DNA from: Nitrospira sp.
GTDB lineage: Bacteria; Nitrospirota; Nitrospiria; Nitrospirales; Nitrospiraceae
Assembly: GCA_015903995.1 (NCBI GenBank)
Contig: JABMDK010000017.1
Span: forward strand, 239,100-283,263
Length of the DNA stretch: 44,164 bases
Reading direction: 5' to 3'
Notes under the pieces: model-generated
What the model saw: the letters and a program-made list of their open reading frames with translations, nothing else
Database searches by the model: none
Told to the model about the DNA's origin: nothing
Translations under genes and position numbers: made by a program
Part shown: piece by piece, positions 1 to 7,316 of the stretch
Numbering within the stretch: position 1 is the first letter of the stretch
Layout of the letters: each line of letters starts with the position of its first letter

Positions 1-319
1 TACGATCCGAGAAAAAGTTCTGATCGGTATAGAACGTGAGGTATTGCTTGTAGAGATCCGTTTCCAGATGCAGCATGTGGCGCAAGCCGACGAGACCTGA
101 ATTGTCAGGCCTGGCGGCAAAGGTTGGATTTGTTGCGAACGCACTGGTGAGGAAATAGCCGGCGAAGAAGGATTCTTCAGCCCCTCGACTCGTGGCGTCT
201 TCCAGCGATGGAAGCGGGCGTCCATATTTCTCCAATGCGGATGCATCGCAGGGGCGGAGGAGATGTGCAGAAACCAGGGCGATCGCAAAGATGAAGATCT
301 TCCGGACTGTCGGTGTCAT
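1..319 (-). CDS. exported protein of unknown function, 5' part only (runs off window start)
   Basis: The reverse strand opens at ATG 319 and stays open to base 1, giving about 106 residues with no stop, so the gene continues beyond the window. The first 25 or so residues form a signal peptide (positive Arg-Lys, then the hydrophobic IFIFAIALVSAHLL, ending near CDASA). The mature part starts EKYGRPLPSLEDATSRGAEE and contains AGYFLTSAFATNPTFAARPD and HMLHLETDLYKQYLTFYTD. The aromatic, alternating character would suit an envelope or outer-membrane protein, but this is inference. Family not recognised. Confidence 0.6.
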   Translation of the reverse strand, partial: MTPTVRKIFIFAIALVSAHLLRPCDASALEKYGRPLPSLEDATSRGAEESFFAGYFLTSAFATNPTFAARPDNSGLVGLRHMLHLETDLYKQYLTFYTDQNFFSDR

Positions 320-351
320 GAGACAAGAGGTAACATGTTTGCCGAGAAAGG

Positions 352-658
352 TGGCTAGGAAGCTGTTGACAAAGCCCGCCAGCAGCGTTCTCGTGGTGCT
401 CAGAGGCTCAACCATGAAGAAGAATCGCACTGGTGGAGTTTATCCGTTCACCAAGGTGAATTCGATGGGTGAACGGCTCACACGAAGTGTGGTATGTACC
501 TCCTCGTCTCTTCGCTTGCTGCGGCCTTGCTGGACGGCCTTTCTGAACAGCCTGCAGGACATTCCGGATTCGTCCGCGATCGGTACACGACGCTTCATCG
601 TCGGGTTGTCATGGCTGTCATATGGTTTGGCAACAACCTGTCAGAGACAGGGCTAAGT
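352..658. repeat. degenerate copy of the interspersed TIR repeat family
   Basis: This gene-free stretch resembles the cleaner elements at 18844-19046 and 31511-31784. Shared blocks include GCCAGCAGCGTTCTC followed by GCTCAGAGGCTCAAC (about 382-411) and TCTTCGCTTGCTGCGGCCTT with GGACGGCCTTTCTGAACAGC (about 508-552). The outer ends are worn inverted repeats: GGAAGCTGTTGACAAAG on the left and TTTGGCAACAACCTGTC on the right. The interior is longer than in the other copies and contains unrelated sequence. Plus-strand open frames here are taken as spurious. Confidence 0.55.
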
Positions 659-675
659 CTAAGAGGCGAGCAGCA

Positions 676-1074
676 CTACCGTACGCAGGTTTCAAAAATC
701 TCTTCGCAGTCGTTGGAGGCATCGAATGTCGGAGGGACGAACCGGTACTGCACATCCACGACGCGGTCATCGCTCAGAATGACGGTGGCCCAGCAACCAT
801 GGCGAATTGTTGCAAAGCTCCCTTTCCCAACCGGCCGAGACTCTTCCAGAATCGGTGCTTCACGGTAGTATCGGAGAACCGTCCGCTCGCCGTCGATCGT
901 TTCTTTCTTGGGTGTTCCTGCGCAGGCGAGGATCGCAGATTGAGACTGACCCATCATGCGCTGTTGATTGGGGTACTCTCCCACATGCGCCGGCGTACTG
1001 CAGCTCACCAGGGCTGCTCCCCCTGCGAGTATCAGCCCGATGAAGAAGAGGTTTTGCACCGCCATACCTGTCAT
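676..1074 (-). CDS. small lipoprotein, SmpA/OmlA-like character
   Basis: About 132 residues starting MTGMAVQNLF. The N-terminus is a lipoprotein signal peptide: hydrophobic LFFIGLILAGGAALVSC, with LVSC as lipobox, so the mature protein would be lipid-anchored. The mature segment has GQSQSAILACAGTPKKE followed by a Tyr-Tyr stretch. A short helix, then G-x-P and an aromatic strand, recalls SmpA/OmlA-type outer-membrane lipoproteins, but the similarity is weak. ATG 1065 and TTG 1101 are alternative starts in the same frame; neither has a strong ribosome-binding site. Four more Cys residues follow the lipobox Cys, which would permit disulfides. Function unknown. Confidence 0.65.
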   Translation of the reverse strand: MTGMAVQNLFFIGLILAGGAALVSCSTPAHVGEYPNQQRMMGQSQSAILACAGTPKKETIDGERTVLRYYREAPILEESRPVGKGSFATIRHGCWATVILSDDRVVDVQYRFVPPTFDASNDCEEIFETCVR

Positions 1075-1158
1075 TGTTATCTGGTCACGGATGAAAAGCA
1101 ATCATCTGGCGGCAGGGGAAATATATTCAACGAGGAGACTGGAACAGAGAAGGGGGAA

Positions 1159-1602
1159 TCAACCGACGAGGTCTGGATTGAGACGGGTCAGCGGTTTGAC
1201 GGAAAGGGCCTTGATCTCATTGTAGACGATCGTACGGCCGACTTGTCTGAGGCGACTGAAGACCCCCTCGACGATGACTTGATCCCCTTCATGGACTTCC
1301 AGCTGCCCAAGGCTCACCACCTTGAGCGTGCCCGCCTGGTCTTGGAGCAAAAAGCCATAGGCGGGCTGCCCCTGACGATTGGTGGCCAACTGCACGTTCA
1401 TCACCTTTCCAGTGACCATAACGTCTTGATGATCGTATTGCTCCGGGTGGGCCAAGAGCTCCGCGATCTCAATCAGGCCGGCGGCCGCTGCCGGAGTAGC
1501 CGTGCCCAGTACTACGGGCAGGTATGAGCAGACGAAGAGGAGCAGCAGCAACACAACCACTGACGCGGGAACGGGTGGGGGAGTAGAGGATCGTGTTGTC
1601 AT
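1159..1602 (-). CDS. exported OB-fold-like protein
   Basis: 147 residues. A long N-terminal hydrophobic segment (VVVLLLLLFVCSYLPVVLG, about residues 15-33) ending near TPAAAAG is a signal peptide or anchor. Residues 45-145 have the strand pattern of a small OB-fold protein: ELLAHPEQYDHQDVMVTGKV, then GFLLQDQAGTLKVVSLG, EVHEGDQVIVEGVF and VYNEIKALSVKPL. This 'dependent on displacement, tolerated delay' layout is typical of exported tRNA_anti-like or NirD-like OB proteins. The gene lies 57 nt upstream, in minus-strand terms, of the lipoprotein at 676-1074 and may be co-transcribed with it. Nucleic-acid binding is not implied in the periplasm. Partner and function unknown. Confidence 0.65.
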   Translation of the reverse strand: MTTRSSTPPPVPASVVVLLLLLFVCSYLPVVLGTATPAAAAGLIEIAELLAHPEQYDHQDVMVTGKVMNVQLATNRQGQPAYGFLLQDQAGTLKVVSLGQLEVHEGDQVIVEGVFSRLRQVGRTIVYNEIKALSVKPLTRLNPDLVG

Positions 1603-1651
1603 TGTTGAGGGTAATTATACCGAACTGCCGGTGATTGGCAACTATGAAAGT

Positions 1652-2833
1652 TTACCACTTGTCCGAGGCTCGACCGCTGACATCCTCTCCGATGAAGTTG
1701 TGGAGAATGTGCTGCTGCAGTTCCGTCAGTTCGGAAGGGCCGGCCTCGTTGGGTGGTGCGAGCGACGTCGGCTCTTTCGATATCGGTGCCGTGCGTGTGA
1801 GGAGTTCTTCATCCAGTGCCTCGTTGCTGTCGTCCACATCTTTTTGTATGGAAACCAGCCGTTGGAGTCCGAACAAGGTCCGGGTCGGTTCGCTGTGCAT
1901 GGCGTTGGAACTGGCTCCATACACGAGCGAATTCCAAAATTTCGTTTCCGTGGCTTCCGGGATTCGAATCACGGCATAGGCAGCCAGTTTCTCAAGTAAG
2001 GCCGACTCAGTCTGCTCAAGCCCATCGTAGGTCGCGATCGATCGTTCGATCGGTGTGCGGGACAGCACCTGCACGGTGTCATTCCAGAGCTCCAGGGAGG
2101 GGGTGCTTCCCGGTACCGGGCGGGTCCCTGATATTTTGGCCTGCAGAGCGGTGAGATACTGAGACAGGAACTTGACCTTGCGTGCGGCCAAAGTGCCGGC
2201 CGGGATTCCCCAAATATGGCCGATTTCATGGTCGAGCAAGATCGTCTGATCCGATGTCCGCTGCTCGCGCTCAGCCAGGTCGAGGCGTTTTTTGAACCGT
2301 TCGGCAAAACGGAGCAGTGTTTGCATTTCAATGGCCAGCCGCTGCCGTTGATAGTCCTCCGCTGTAATCTCGTTGTGTTCCCAATGCTCTTCGAGCAGAC
2401 GGAGCGTCGCCGTGGGAACGGCGGACCGAGCCTGGGATGTGAGCCTGTCGATTGTTTCGGCAGACACACCGCGGTCAGCGAGCAGGTGAGCGGCTCGAGA
2501 GACCAAGGCCTCCACCCGACGGACCTGCTGTTTCAGCGCGACGCATTGAAGCCAGGTTCGTTCTCGTCGAAGCCGAGCCCGCTTGCGGTATTCGTTCCGG
2601 CGATCGATCATCGCCGTAATCGATTCCTGGGTCATCGTGGTAACGGGCTTCTTGCCGGAGACACATCTGGGGTCGGGCCGATCCGCCACCATATACAAGA
2701 TTTCCTCATGGGTGACGTCGAGGTATTGGATCAGCAACAGTCTGAGAATGATGCGACCTTGGATCGGTAAGCCGGCGACGACGTCTTCAATCATCTCGGC
2801 GGTCAGCGGCGATGCCATGACTGCGTGTGTCAT
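1652..2833 (-). CDS. helical hypothetical protein with an HExxH string
   Basis: 393 residues, mostly helical and charged, no signal peptide. The N-terminal 50 residues (MIEDVVAGLPIQGRIILRLL) are followed by KPVTTMTQESITAMIDRRNE and a long Arg-rich coiled-coil-like stretch (about residues 75-200, RKRARLRRERTWLQCVALK). HEIGHIWG around residue 205 matches the HExxH zinc-protease pattern, but no clear third ligand or neprilysin-like context is visible, so chance occurrence in a helical protein is quite possible. The C-terminal 60 residues look disordered (SKEPTSLAPPNEAGPSELTE). ATG 2818 is an alternative start. It shares orientation with the 72-residue gene at 2913-3131, 79 nt upstream. I do not recognise the family. 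Confidence 0.6.
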   Translation of the reverse strand: MTHAVMASPLTAEMIEDVVAGLPIQGRIILRLLLIQYLDVTHEEILYMVADRPDPRCVSGKKPVTTMTQESITAMIDRRNEYRKRARLRRERTWLQCVALKQQVRRVEALVSRAAHLLADRGVSAETIDRLTSQARSAVPTATLRLLEEHWEHNEITAEDYQRQRLAIEMQTLLRFAERFKKRLDLAEREQRTSDQTILLDHEIGHIWGIPAGTLAARKVKFLSQYLTALQAKISGTRPVPGSTPSLELWNDTVQVLSRTPIERSIATYDGLEQTESALLEKLAAYAVIRIPEATETKFWNSLVYGASSNAMHSEPTRTLFGLQRLVSIQKDVDDSNEALDEELLTRTAPISKEPTSLAPPNEAGPSELTELQQHILHNFIGEDVSGRASDKW

Positions 2834-2912
2834 ATGTTCTTTCAGGCGGGGAAGGCCATGGTTCTAAGGTGTATCCAGGGGTGAGACAGGACGACTCGCA
2901 CCTGATGCCTGA

Positions 2913-3131
2913 CTAGGCTGTGCCGGTTCGTTGCTCACGTTGTTCGAGTTGAAGGGCGACATATTCACGGATGTCTTGTATGCTGCCGCTGAGGAACATT
3001 TCTCGCGGGATTTCGATCCGCACCAGCTGGGAGGGGTCGATCCCTCGGTCTTGGGCATAGAGTTCATCGATATACAGGCTCACCGAGCCATCGGGAAAAC
3101 GCAGGGCATAAAGAGCGGTGGTATCAGCCAT
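2913..3131 (-). CDS. small conserved-looking hypothetical protein
   Basis: 72 residues: MADTTALYALRFPDGSVSLY at the start, then DELYAQDRGIDPSQLVRIEI and a glutamine/glutamate-rich end. The N-terminus looks like two short strands (LYALRFPDGSVSLYI), the rest helical. No motif identifies a function. A G-rich stretch (GGGGT on the coding strand) precedes ATG 3131 and may act as a ribosome-binding site. It reads in the same direction as the larger protein at 1652-2833 and probably belongs to the same transcription unit. Confidence 0.55.
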   Translation of the reverse strand: MADTTALYALRFPDGSVSLYIDELYAQDRGIDPSQLVRIEIPREMFLSGSIQDIREYVALQLEQREQRTGTA

Positions 3132-3356
3132 GGGGACCCCAGCGAATGATAGTGTAGAGGTAACATAGGCTTCGTCGGACTGTCAAAGCCGTGGAAACGT
3201 GTGTGAGTGGTCGGCCGTCATCGGTCGTCACCCTTCACTCTCATGGAGTTAACTCAGTATCTGGCTTCGCCTGACAACGGAGATCCTGGAGAACATTATG
3301 ACAGCCCGCAGGTTGTTTTTGATGAGGGGAGGTTTGAGGAAGATGACAACTGTTCC

Positions 3357-3399
3357 GATAAAAAACAAAGGGCCTTCGATCGTCATGACCGAAGGCCCT
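3357..3399 (-). terminator. intrinsic terminator of the chlorite-dismutase-family gene
   Basis: On the minus strand a perfect 10-bp stem (AGGGCCTTCG paired with CGAAGGCCCT, bases 3369-3399, 11-nt loop) is followed by TTTGTTTTTTA. It lies 25 nt beyond the stop codon at 3424, so it ends that gene's transcript. On the plus strand the hairpin is preceded by A's and followed by no T-run, so it is unidirectional. Confidence 0.85.
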
Positions 3400-3423
3400 A
3401 AGACTGATGCCGATTTTAGGTGT

Positions 3424-4146
3424 CTAGCCGCCGAGCGTGTCGAGAGTTTCTTTGAGGCTCTTGCGGATGCACGTAAAGATCGGGGTATCCCGCAGCGTAT
3501 AGCGTGAGCCTTCCGTCTCCCGTAGCGCCATCACCAGGTCCAAGAAATCTTCCGGCTTGTCGCTTTCAAACGCCACCACCCACTCCTGGTCGTCCAACCC
3601 AAACGAATAGGTCGTGTTCAGCTTCACGGACGGAAACCGGTGCCCCACTTCAATATGCTCGTCCATCATGCCCTGCCGCGCTGCCTTCGTCAGCAGAAAC
3701 CACTCCCGCGTCTTGAGAAACGGATAGACGAAGATGTACTTGCTCTTCCCCGGCACGACCGTCAGGCGCTTCCCTTCCTGTCCTGCGTGCGAATGGTGGT
3801 CGACATAGACGGATCGCTTGGTGATCGCCAGGTAGGAGTAGGGGGTCGTGAGGTACTGTCCTAAGCCGGAGGCTAAGATCTTGGTGGTCATGTCCTGAAA
3901 GAGGTCCAGATCGTAGCTGATCCGCCACAGCATGAAGTCGCAGTCGCCCCGGATGCCGATGGTGGAATAGGGGACGACCAAGACTTGTCCGTTGAAGTCC
4001 TCCACAGCCCGGAGGAATTCTTGTTTGCCCTGGGTGCGCACGTCCTCCGGCAGGCGTCGCCATGCGGGATCCACTTTATAAAACACGAAGTTTACATACT
4101 GGCGACGAGGCGTCGGTGTGGCAGCAGGAGTTTCCGGGGTCGACAT
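3424..4146 (-). CDS. chlorite-dismutase/HemQ-family heme protein lacking the distal Arg
   Basis: 240 residues, with RQYVNFVFYKVDPAWRRLP at the start and the family core (MMDEHIEVGHRFPSVKLN, SFGLDDQEWVVAFESDKPED, LRETEGSRYTLRDTPIF) in the second half, where GHRF carries the presumed proximal His. Counting back seven residues from GLDD, chlorite dismutases have the catalytic Arg and Firmicutes HemQ has Gln; here it is Leu (SVKLNTTYSFGLDD). Chlorite dismutation is therefore unlikely; coproheme decarboxylase-like, peroxidase-like or heme-handling activity is more plausible. AGGAG sits well placed before ATG 4146. The gene stands alone, with its own terminator and a divergent cinA upstream. Family membership is secure, activity is not. 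Confidence 0.85.
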   Translation of the reverse strand: MSTPETPAATPTPRRQYVNFVFYKVDPAWRRLPEDVRTQGKQEFLRAVEDFNGQVLVVPYSTIGIRGDCDFMLWRISYDLDLFQDMTTKILASGLGQYLTTPYSYLAITKRSVYVDHHSHAGQEGKRLTVVPGKSKYIFVYPFLKTREWFLLTKAARQGMMDEHIEVGHRFPSVKLNTTYSFGLDDQEWVVAFESDKPEDFLDLVMALRETEGSRYTLRDTPIFTCIRKSLKETLDTLGG

Positions 4147-4584
4147 TCAAAGCTCCTTTAGTAGATTACTAGGAAATACTTTCTCAGTTTTTCTTCGTTT
4201 AGCATTTCCCATTCAGTCTTGTCAACGGGAGAGCAGGGCAGATGGGTATTCATTAACAGACTAACAAGGGGGTTGGTCTTGTAGTCCACTGTCGATGTGA
4301 TCATCTACGGTGACGGTCTTGTCCTGGGCGTGACGAGGACTTTGGTACTCGACTAGGGTGGACAAGGTGGACAAGGTGGAATGGGTATCAAGCCTGCCAT
4401 GGTGCGAGTCGATAGCCAAGCCAGGCGGAATACGACGTGGCCTGGATCTCCGAAATTTCACGCGAAAATCGTGGCGGCCTTCAGTTATACTGGGTCATTC
4501 CCAAGCCAGAGACCAGTTATCATATTTCCCACGAGTGGTGGGGAGATCCACTCTCTCCTCAATGCCGACGCAATCGACGAGCCC
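4147..4584. other. intergenic region with a short tandem repeat
   Basis: About 440 bases between the divergent heme-protein gene and cinA. It should hold both promoters, though I cannot pick convincing -35/-10 pairs. The only visible structure is a 9-base unit GTGGACAAG repeated 2.5 times at 4358-4380. The open frame that continues upstream of cinA through this region (from 4381) has no homology to the CinA N-terminus and is read as chance. Confidence 0.5.
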
Positions 4585-5880
4585 ATGACAAGGACATCAG
4601 CGACACGTGCAGATATTGCGGAAACGATTGCGATCGGGTCGGAGCTTCTTGTCGGAGGCCGGTCCGACAGCAATTCGCTGTTTATCGCCGATGCCTTGGC
4701 TGCGATCGGCATCGAAGTCCGGTTCAAGACCATCGTTGGGGATGATCAGTCGGACATTGCGGAGGTGTTGAAGACCGCCTGCCGTCGGGCCGGGATTGTG
4801 ATCATGACCGGGGGCTTAGGTCCTACGGTCGACGACTGCACCAGAGAAGCCGTCGCGTCGGTCACCGGCTTTCGATTGACTCGTCGCAGCGAAGCCTTGG
4901 AGAACATGAGGGCTAGGTTGGCTCAATGGGGGCGAGTACCAAACAAGGGGCAATTACGACAAGCGTTGATTCCGTCCAAGGCGACCGTATTGTTGAATCC
5001 GGTTGGATCGGCACCGGGGTTTGCGATGATCTGGAGGGGGACTCAGGTGATCGCATTGCCCGGCGTGCCCAGCGAAATGAAAGCCATGACGGAGCAATCG
5101 GTTGTTCCACGCTTATCGGCCGCTCAAGGTGACCGATCGGCGCAGGCACGTCCTCATCCCATCACACGAGTGATCTTTCATACCTGGGGATTACCGGAGT
5201 CCGAGGTGGATGCCACGCTGCAAGGACTCATTCCGAAACAGATGCCGATTGCCTTGGGGCTGCTAGCCTCGCCGACAGGTGTTCTGGTGTCGCTGACGAC
5301 CAGGGCTCATCGATCGATCAAGGAAGCCGTGCTTCAGTCATTGGCTGAAGGAGTCCGTACAAGATTACGCGAATGGATCTATGCCGAAGGACAGGAGACG
5401 TTGGAAGAAGTGGTCGGTCGACTGCTCCGACAACAGAAGCGTACCGTGGCAGTGGCTGAATCCTGCACAGGAGGTCTTATCGGCTACCGGCTCACACAAG
5501 TGCCGGGATCCTCGGTCTATGTCGATCGCGGGGTCCTGTGCTACAGCAATCGATCAAAGACGGAGCTGCTCGGAGTGTCGGCGCACCTGATCGAGCAACA
5601 TGGAGCGGTCAGCCGAGAAGTCGCCGAAGCCATGGCCAGAGGGATGCAAGAACGCGCCGGTGTGTCGGTGGCGCTGAGCGTCACGGGCATCGCCGGGCCG
5701 GGCGGCGCGACCGAGACCAAACCTGTCGGGTTGGTGTACATTGGGCTCAACGGCGGCAAGGAGGATGTTTTGTCAAGGGAGTATCGGTTCCACGGCGATC
5801 GGTCCGTGATTCGACAGCGTGCCGCGCAAGCGGCCCTGGATGTCCTGCGTCGATGGCTCATCGACAGGGGGGAAGCATGA
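4585..5880 (+). CDS. cinA: CinA family protein: MoCF-like domain plus NMN amidohydrolase domain
   Basis: 431 residues from ATG 4585 (MTRTSATRADIAETIAIGSE); the frame is open upstream, but homology starts at this Met. The N-terminal MoCF/MogA-like domain has AIGSELLVGGRSDSNSLFIA and the glycine motif IVIMTGGLGPTVDDCTREAV. The middle domain runs through LPGVPSEMKAMTEQ. The C-terminal CinA domain has VAVAESCTGGLIGYRLTQVP, with the nucleophilic Ser of AESCTGG, and VTGIAGPGGATETKPVGLVY. Full-length CinA proteins of this type combine ADP-ribose pyrophosphatase and NMN deamidase, recycling pyridine nucleotides. Its stop overlaps the thpR start (ATGA), so the two genes are translationally coupled. 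Confidence 0.95.
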   Translation: MTRTSATRADIAETIAIGSELLVGGRSDSNSLFIADALAAIGIEVRFKTIVGDDQSDIAEVLKTACRRAGIVIMTGGLGPTVDDCTREAVASVTGFRLTRRSEALENMRARLAQWGRVPNKGQLRQALIPSKATVLLNPVGSAPGFAMIWRGTQVIALPGVPSEMKAMTEQSVVPRLSAAQGDRSAQARPHPITRVIFHTWGLPESEVDATLQGLIPKQMPIALGLLASPTGVLVSLTTRAHRSIKEAVLQSLAEGVRTRLREWIYAEGQETLEEVVGRLLRQQKRTVAVAESCTGGLIGYRLTQVPGSSVYVDRGVLCYSNRSKTELLGVSAHLIEQHGAVSREVAEAMARGMQERAGVSVALSVTGIAGPGGATETKPVGLVYIGLNGGKEDVLSREYRFHGDRSVIRQRAAQAALDVLRRWLIDRGEA

Positions 5881-6485
5881 TACGGACGTTTCTTGCCGTG
5901 GAACTGGGAGACGAGCTTCGTCACCGGATCTCGTTGGCTCAGCAAGATCTGCGACAACGGCTCGACTGTGAATCTTCAAAAGATATCCGGATCACTTGGG
6001 TGCAGCCGTCGTCCATTCATCTCAGCATCAGGTTTCTCGGCGACACGGACGACCGACTGCTTGATCCGATGCGCGAAGCCATGGCGACCGTCAGACGGTC
6101 TCACTCGACCATCCAGATTCCCCTTGAGCGGCTTCAGGCGTTCCCCAATCTTCGGCAACCGCGTGTGCTGTGGGTCGGCCCATCTGAACAGTGGTTTACA
6201 AGTGACGCCGCCAAGCGGTTGGCTGCGTTGCATCGGGAGATCGAATCCTGTTGCCGCGCACTCGGCTTTGTGACGGATGACAAACCCTTTACACCACACC
6301 TGACCCTGGCACGGGTCAAGGCCGGCGATCGACAAGCGGGGCAGCGACTCTCCCAGAGCGGTATCTGTGATCGTCCGCTCTCCGTGGGTGCCATCGCTGT
6401 GGGGGCGATCGTCTTGATGAAAAGCAAACTACGTCCCACCGGACCGCAGTATACGAAGCTCTGGGAAGTGGGAGCGGGTTCCTGA
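5877..6485 (+). CDS. thpR: RNA 2',3'-cyclic phosphodiesterase (2'-5' RNA ligase family)
   Basis: 202 residues from ATG 5877, which overlaps the cinA stop; the longer open frame upstream is cinA read out of frame. MIRTFLAVELGDELRHRIS is the usual family start. Both His-x-Ser/Thr motifs of the 2H phosphoesterase fold are visible: SIHLSIRFLGDT at about residues 45-56 and FTPHLTLARVKAGD at about 139-152. ThpR acts on RNA 2',3'-cyclic phosphate ends, or ligates 2'-5' in vitro. The cinA-thpR pair upstream of recA is a recurring bacterial arrangement, although here accessory genes are inserted before recA. Confidence 0.93.
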   Translation: MIRTFLAVELGDELRHRISLAQQDLRQRLDCESSKDIRITWVQPSSIHLSIRFLGDTDDRLLDPMREAMATVRRSHSTIQIPLERLQAFPNLRQPRVLWVGPSEQWFTSDAAKRLAALHREIESCCRALGFVTDDKPFTPHLTLARVKAGDRQAGQRLSQSGICDRPLSVGAIAVGAIVLMKSKLRPTGPQYTKLWEVGAGS

Positions 6486-6560
6486 GGTGAGCTGTAGCGA
6501 GGGCGTGTCATGAATCAAGACGCAGCCCAGACCATTCATTCCCTTTCCTCTCGCAGCGCC

Positions 6561-7106
6561 TTATGGTTCGAGGAGCGGAATCAGATCCTGGTGGCCTTGC
6601 GTACGAGCCAAATCCACCGGGTGCTCACCCGATGACATGCGGGCATTTTTGTCCGCTCCATGCTGCAGCAGTAGAGTAACCATCGCGTGATCGCCACGAA
6701 AGGCACCGACATGTAACGGTGTCACGCCTCCTATGCGTGCGTGGGCGTTCACATCCGCTCCTTGTCCCAAGAGGAGTACCACCACATCCCGCTGCCCCTC
6801 TTGCACCGCGACGAAGAGCGGCGTGATGCCGTCTTGTCTTGCGGGATTCACGGCTGCGCCTTGTTCCAGCAGGAGCGCTGCCACGTCCCGATGTCCATGC
6901 TTTGCCGCCAAAAAAAGCGGGGTGACGCCGCGCGCATCGGCTGCCTGAGGACTGACACCGTGCCCAAGAAAGGTCTGCACCCGGAGGACATTCCCTTCCG
7001 CAGCGGCCAGTCGCAATTTCTCCTCCGGCGCTGTCATGCAGCCGCTCAAGAGGACACCCATGAGTGTGCAGAGGGCTAGGTTCCAGTTCGGTACGACCGT
7101 CTTCAT
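6561..7106 (-). CDS. ankyrin-repeat lipoprotein
   Basis: 181 residues from ATG 7106, preceded by AAGGAG. The signal sequence LALCTLMGVLLSGC ends in a lipobox, so the protein is predicted to be lipid-anchored in the envelope. Four to five ankyrin repeats follow: VTPLFLAAKHGHRDVAALLL, ITPLFVAVQEGQRDVVVLLL, VTPLHVGAFRGDHAMVTLLL and a capping SSGEHPVDLARTQGHQDLIP. Ankyrin repeats bind protein partners; exported bacterial examples are often tied to oxidative-stress or envelope functions, but no partner is evident here. It has the same direction and design as the larger ankyrin gene at 7317-8543, and both end with a near-identical capping repeat (GE-P-DLAR), suggesting duplication. Confidence 0.88.
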   Translation of the reverse strand: MKTVVPNWNLALCTLMGVLLSGCMTAPEEKLRLAAAEGNVLRVQTFLGHGVSPQAADARGVTPLFLAAKHGHRDVAALLLEQGAAVNPARQDGITPLFVAVQEGQRDVVVLLLGQGADVNAHARIGGVTPLHVGAFRGDHAMVTLLLQHGADKNARMSSGEHPVDLARTQGHQDLIPLLEP

Positions 7107-7316
7107 TTCCCAGGCTCCTTTCCCTATCGGCACGATGGAAGGGTGTCCTATTGCAGGCTATGTCCGGCGTGTATGGTCTGTTCCATTACACCGCCGAGAT
7201 CGAGGAGCGCAACCGTCACTCGAACCCTCGGTCATCGGCAGGCAAACGGTCTTCAGTCAGACTGCTGGTTGGGGGCAGGCGTCGTGCTCTCATGAAAAGA
7301 ATGTGACGGCTGATTT

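Noticed and set aside
4358..4380. GTGGACAAG tandem repeat as a CRISPR or iteron array
   Set aside because: Only 2.5 units of 9 bases without spacers; too few for an array or origin.
4381..4584. N-terminal extension of the CinA frame
   Set aside because: CinA homology begins at ATG 4585; the upstream 68 codons are not CinA-like.
5538..5876. Longer ThpR frame starting inside cinA
   Set aside because: It is cinA read out of frame; ThpR starts at ATG 5877 with the ATGA overlap.
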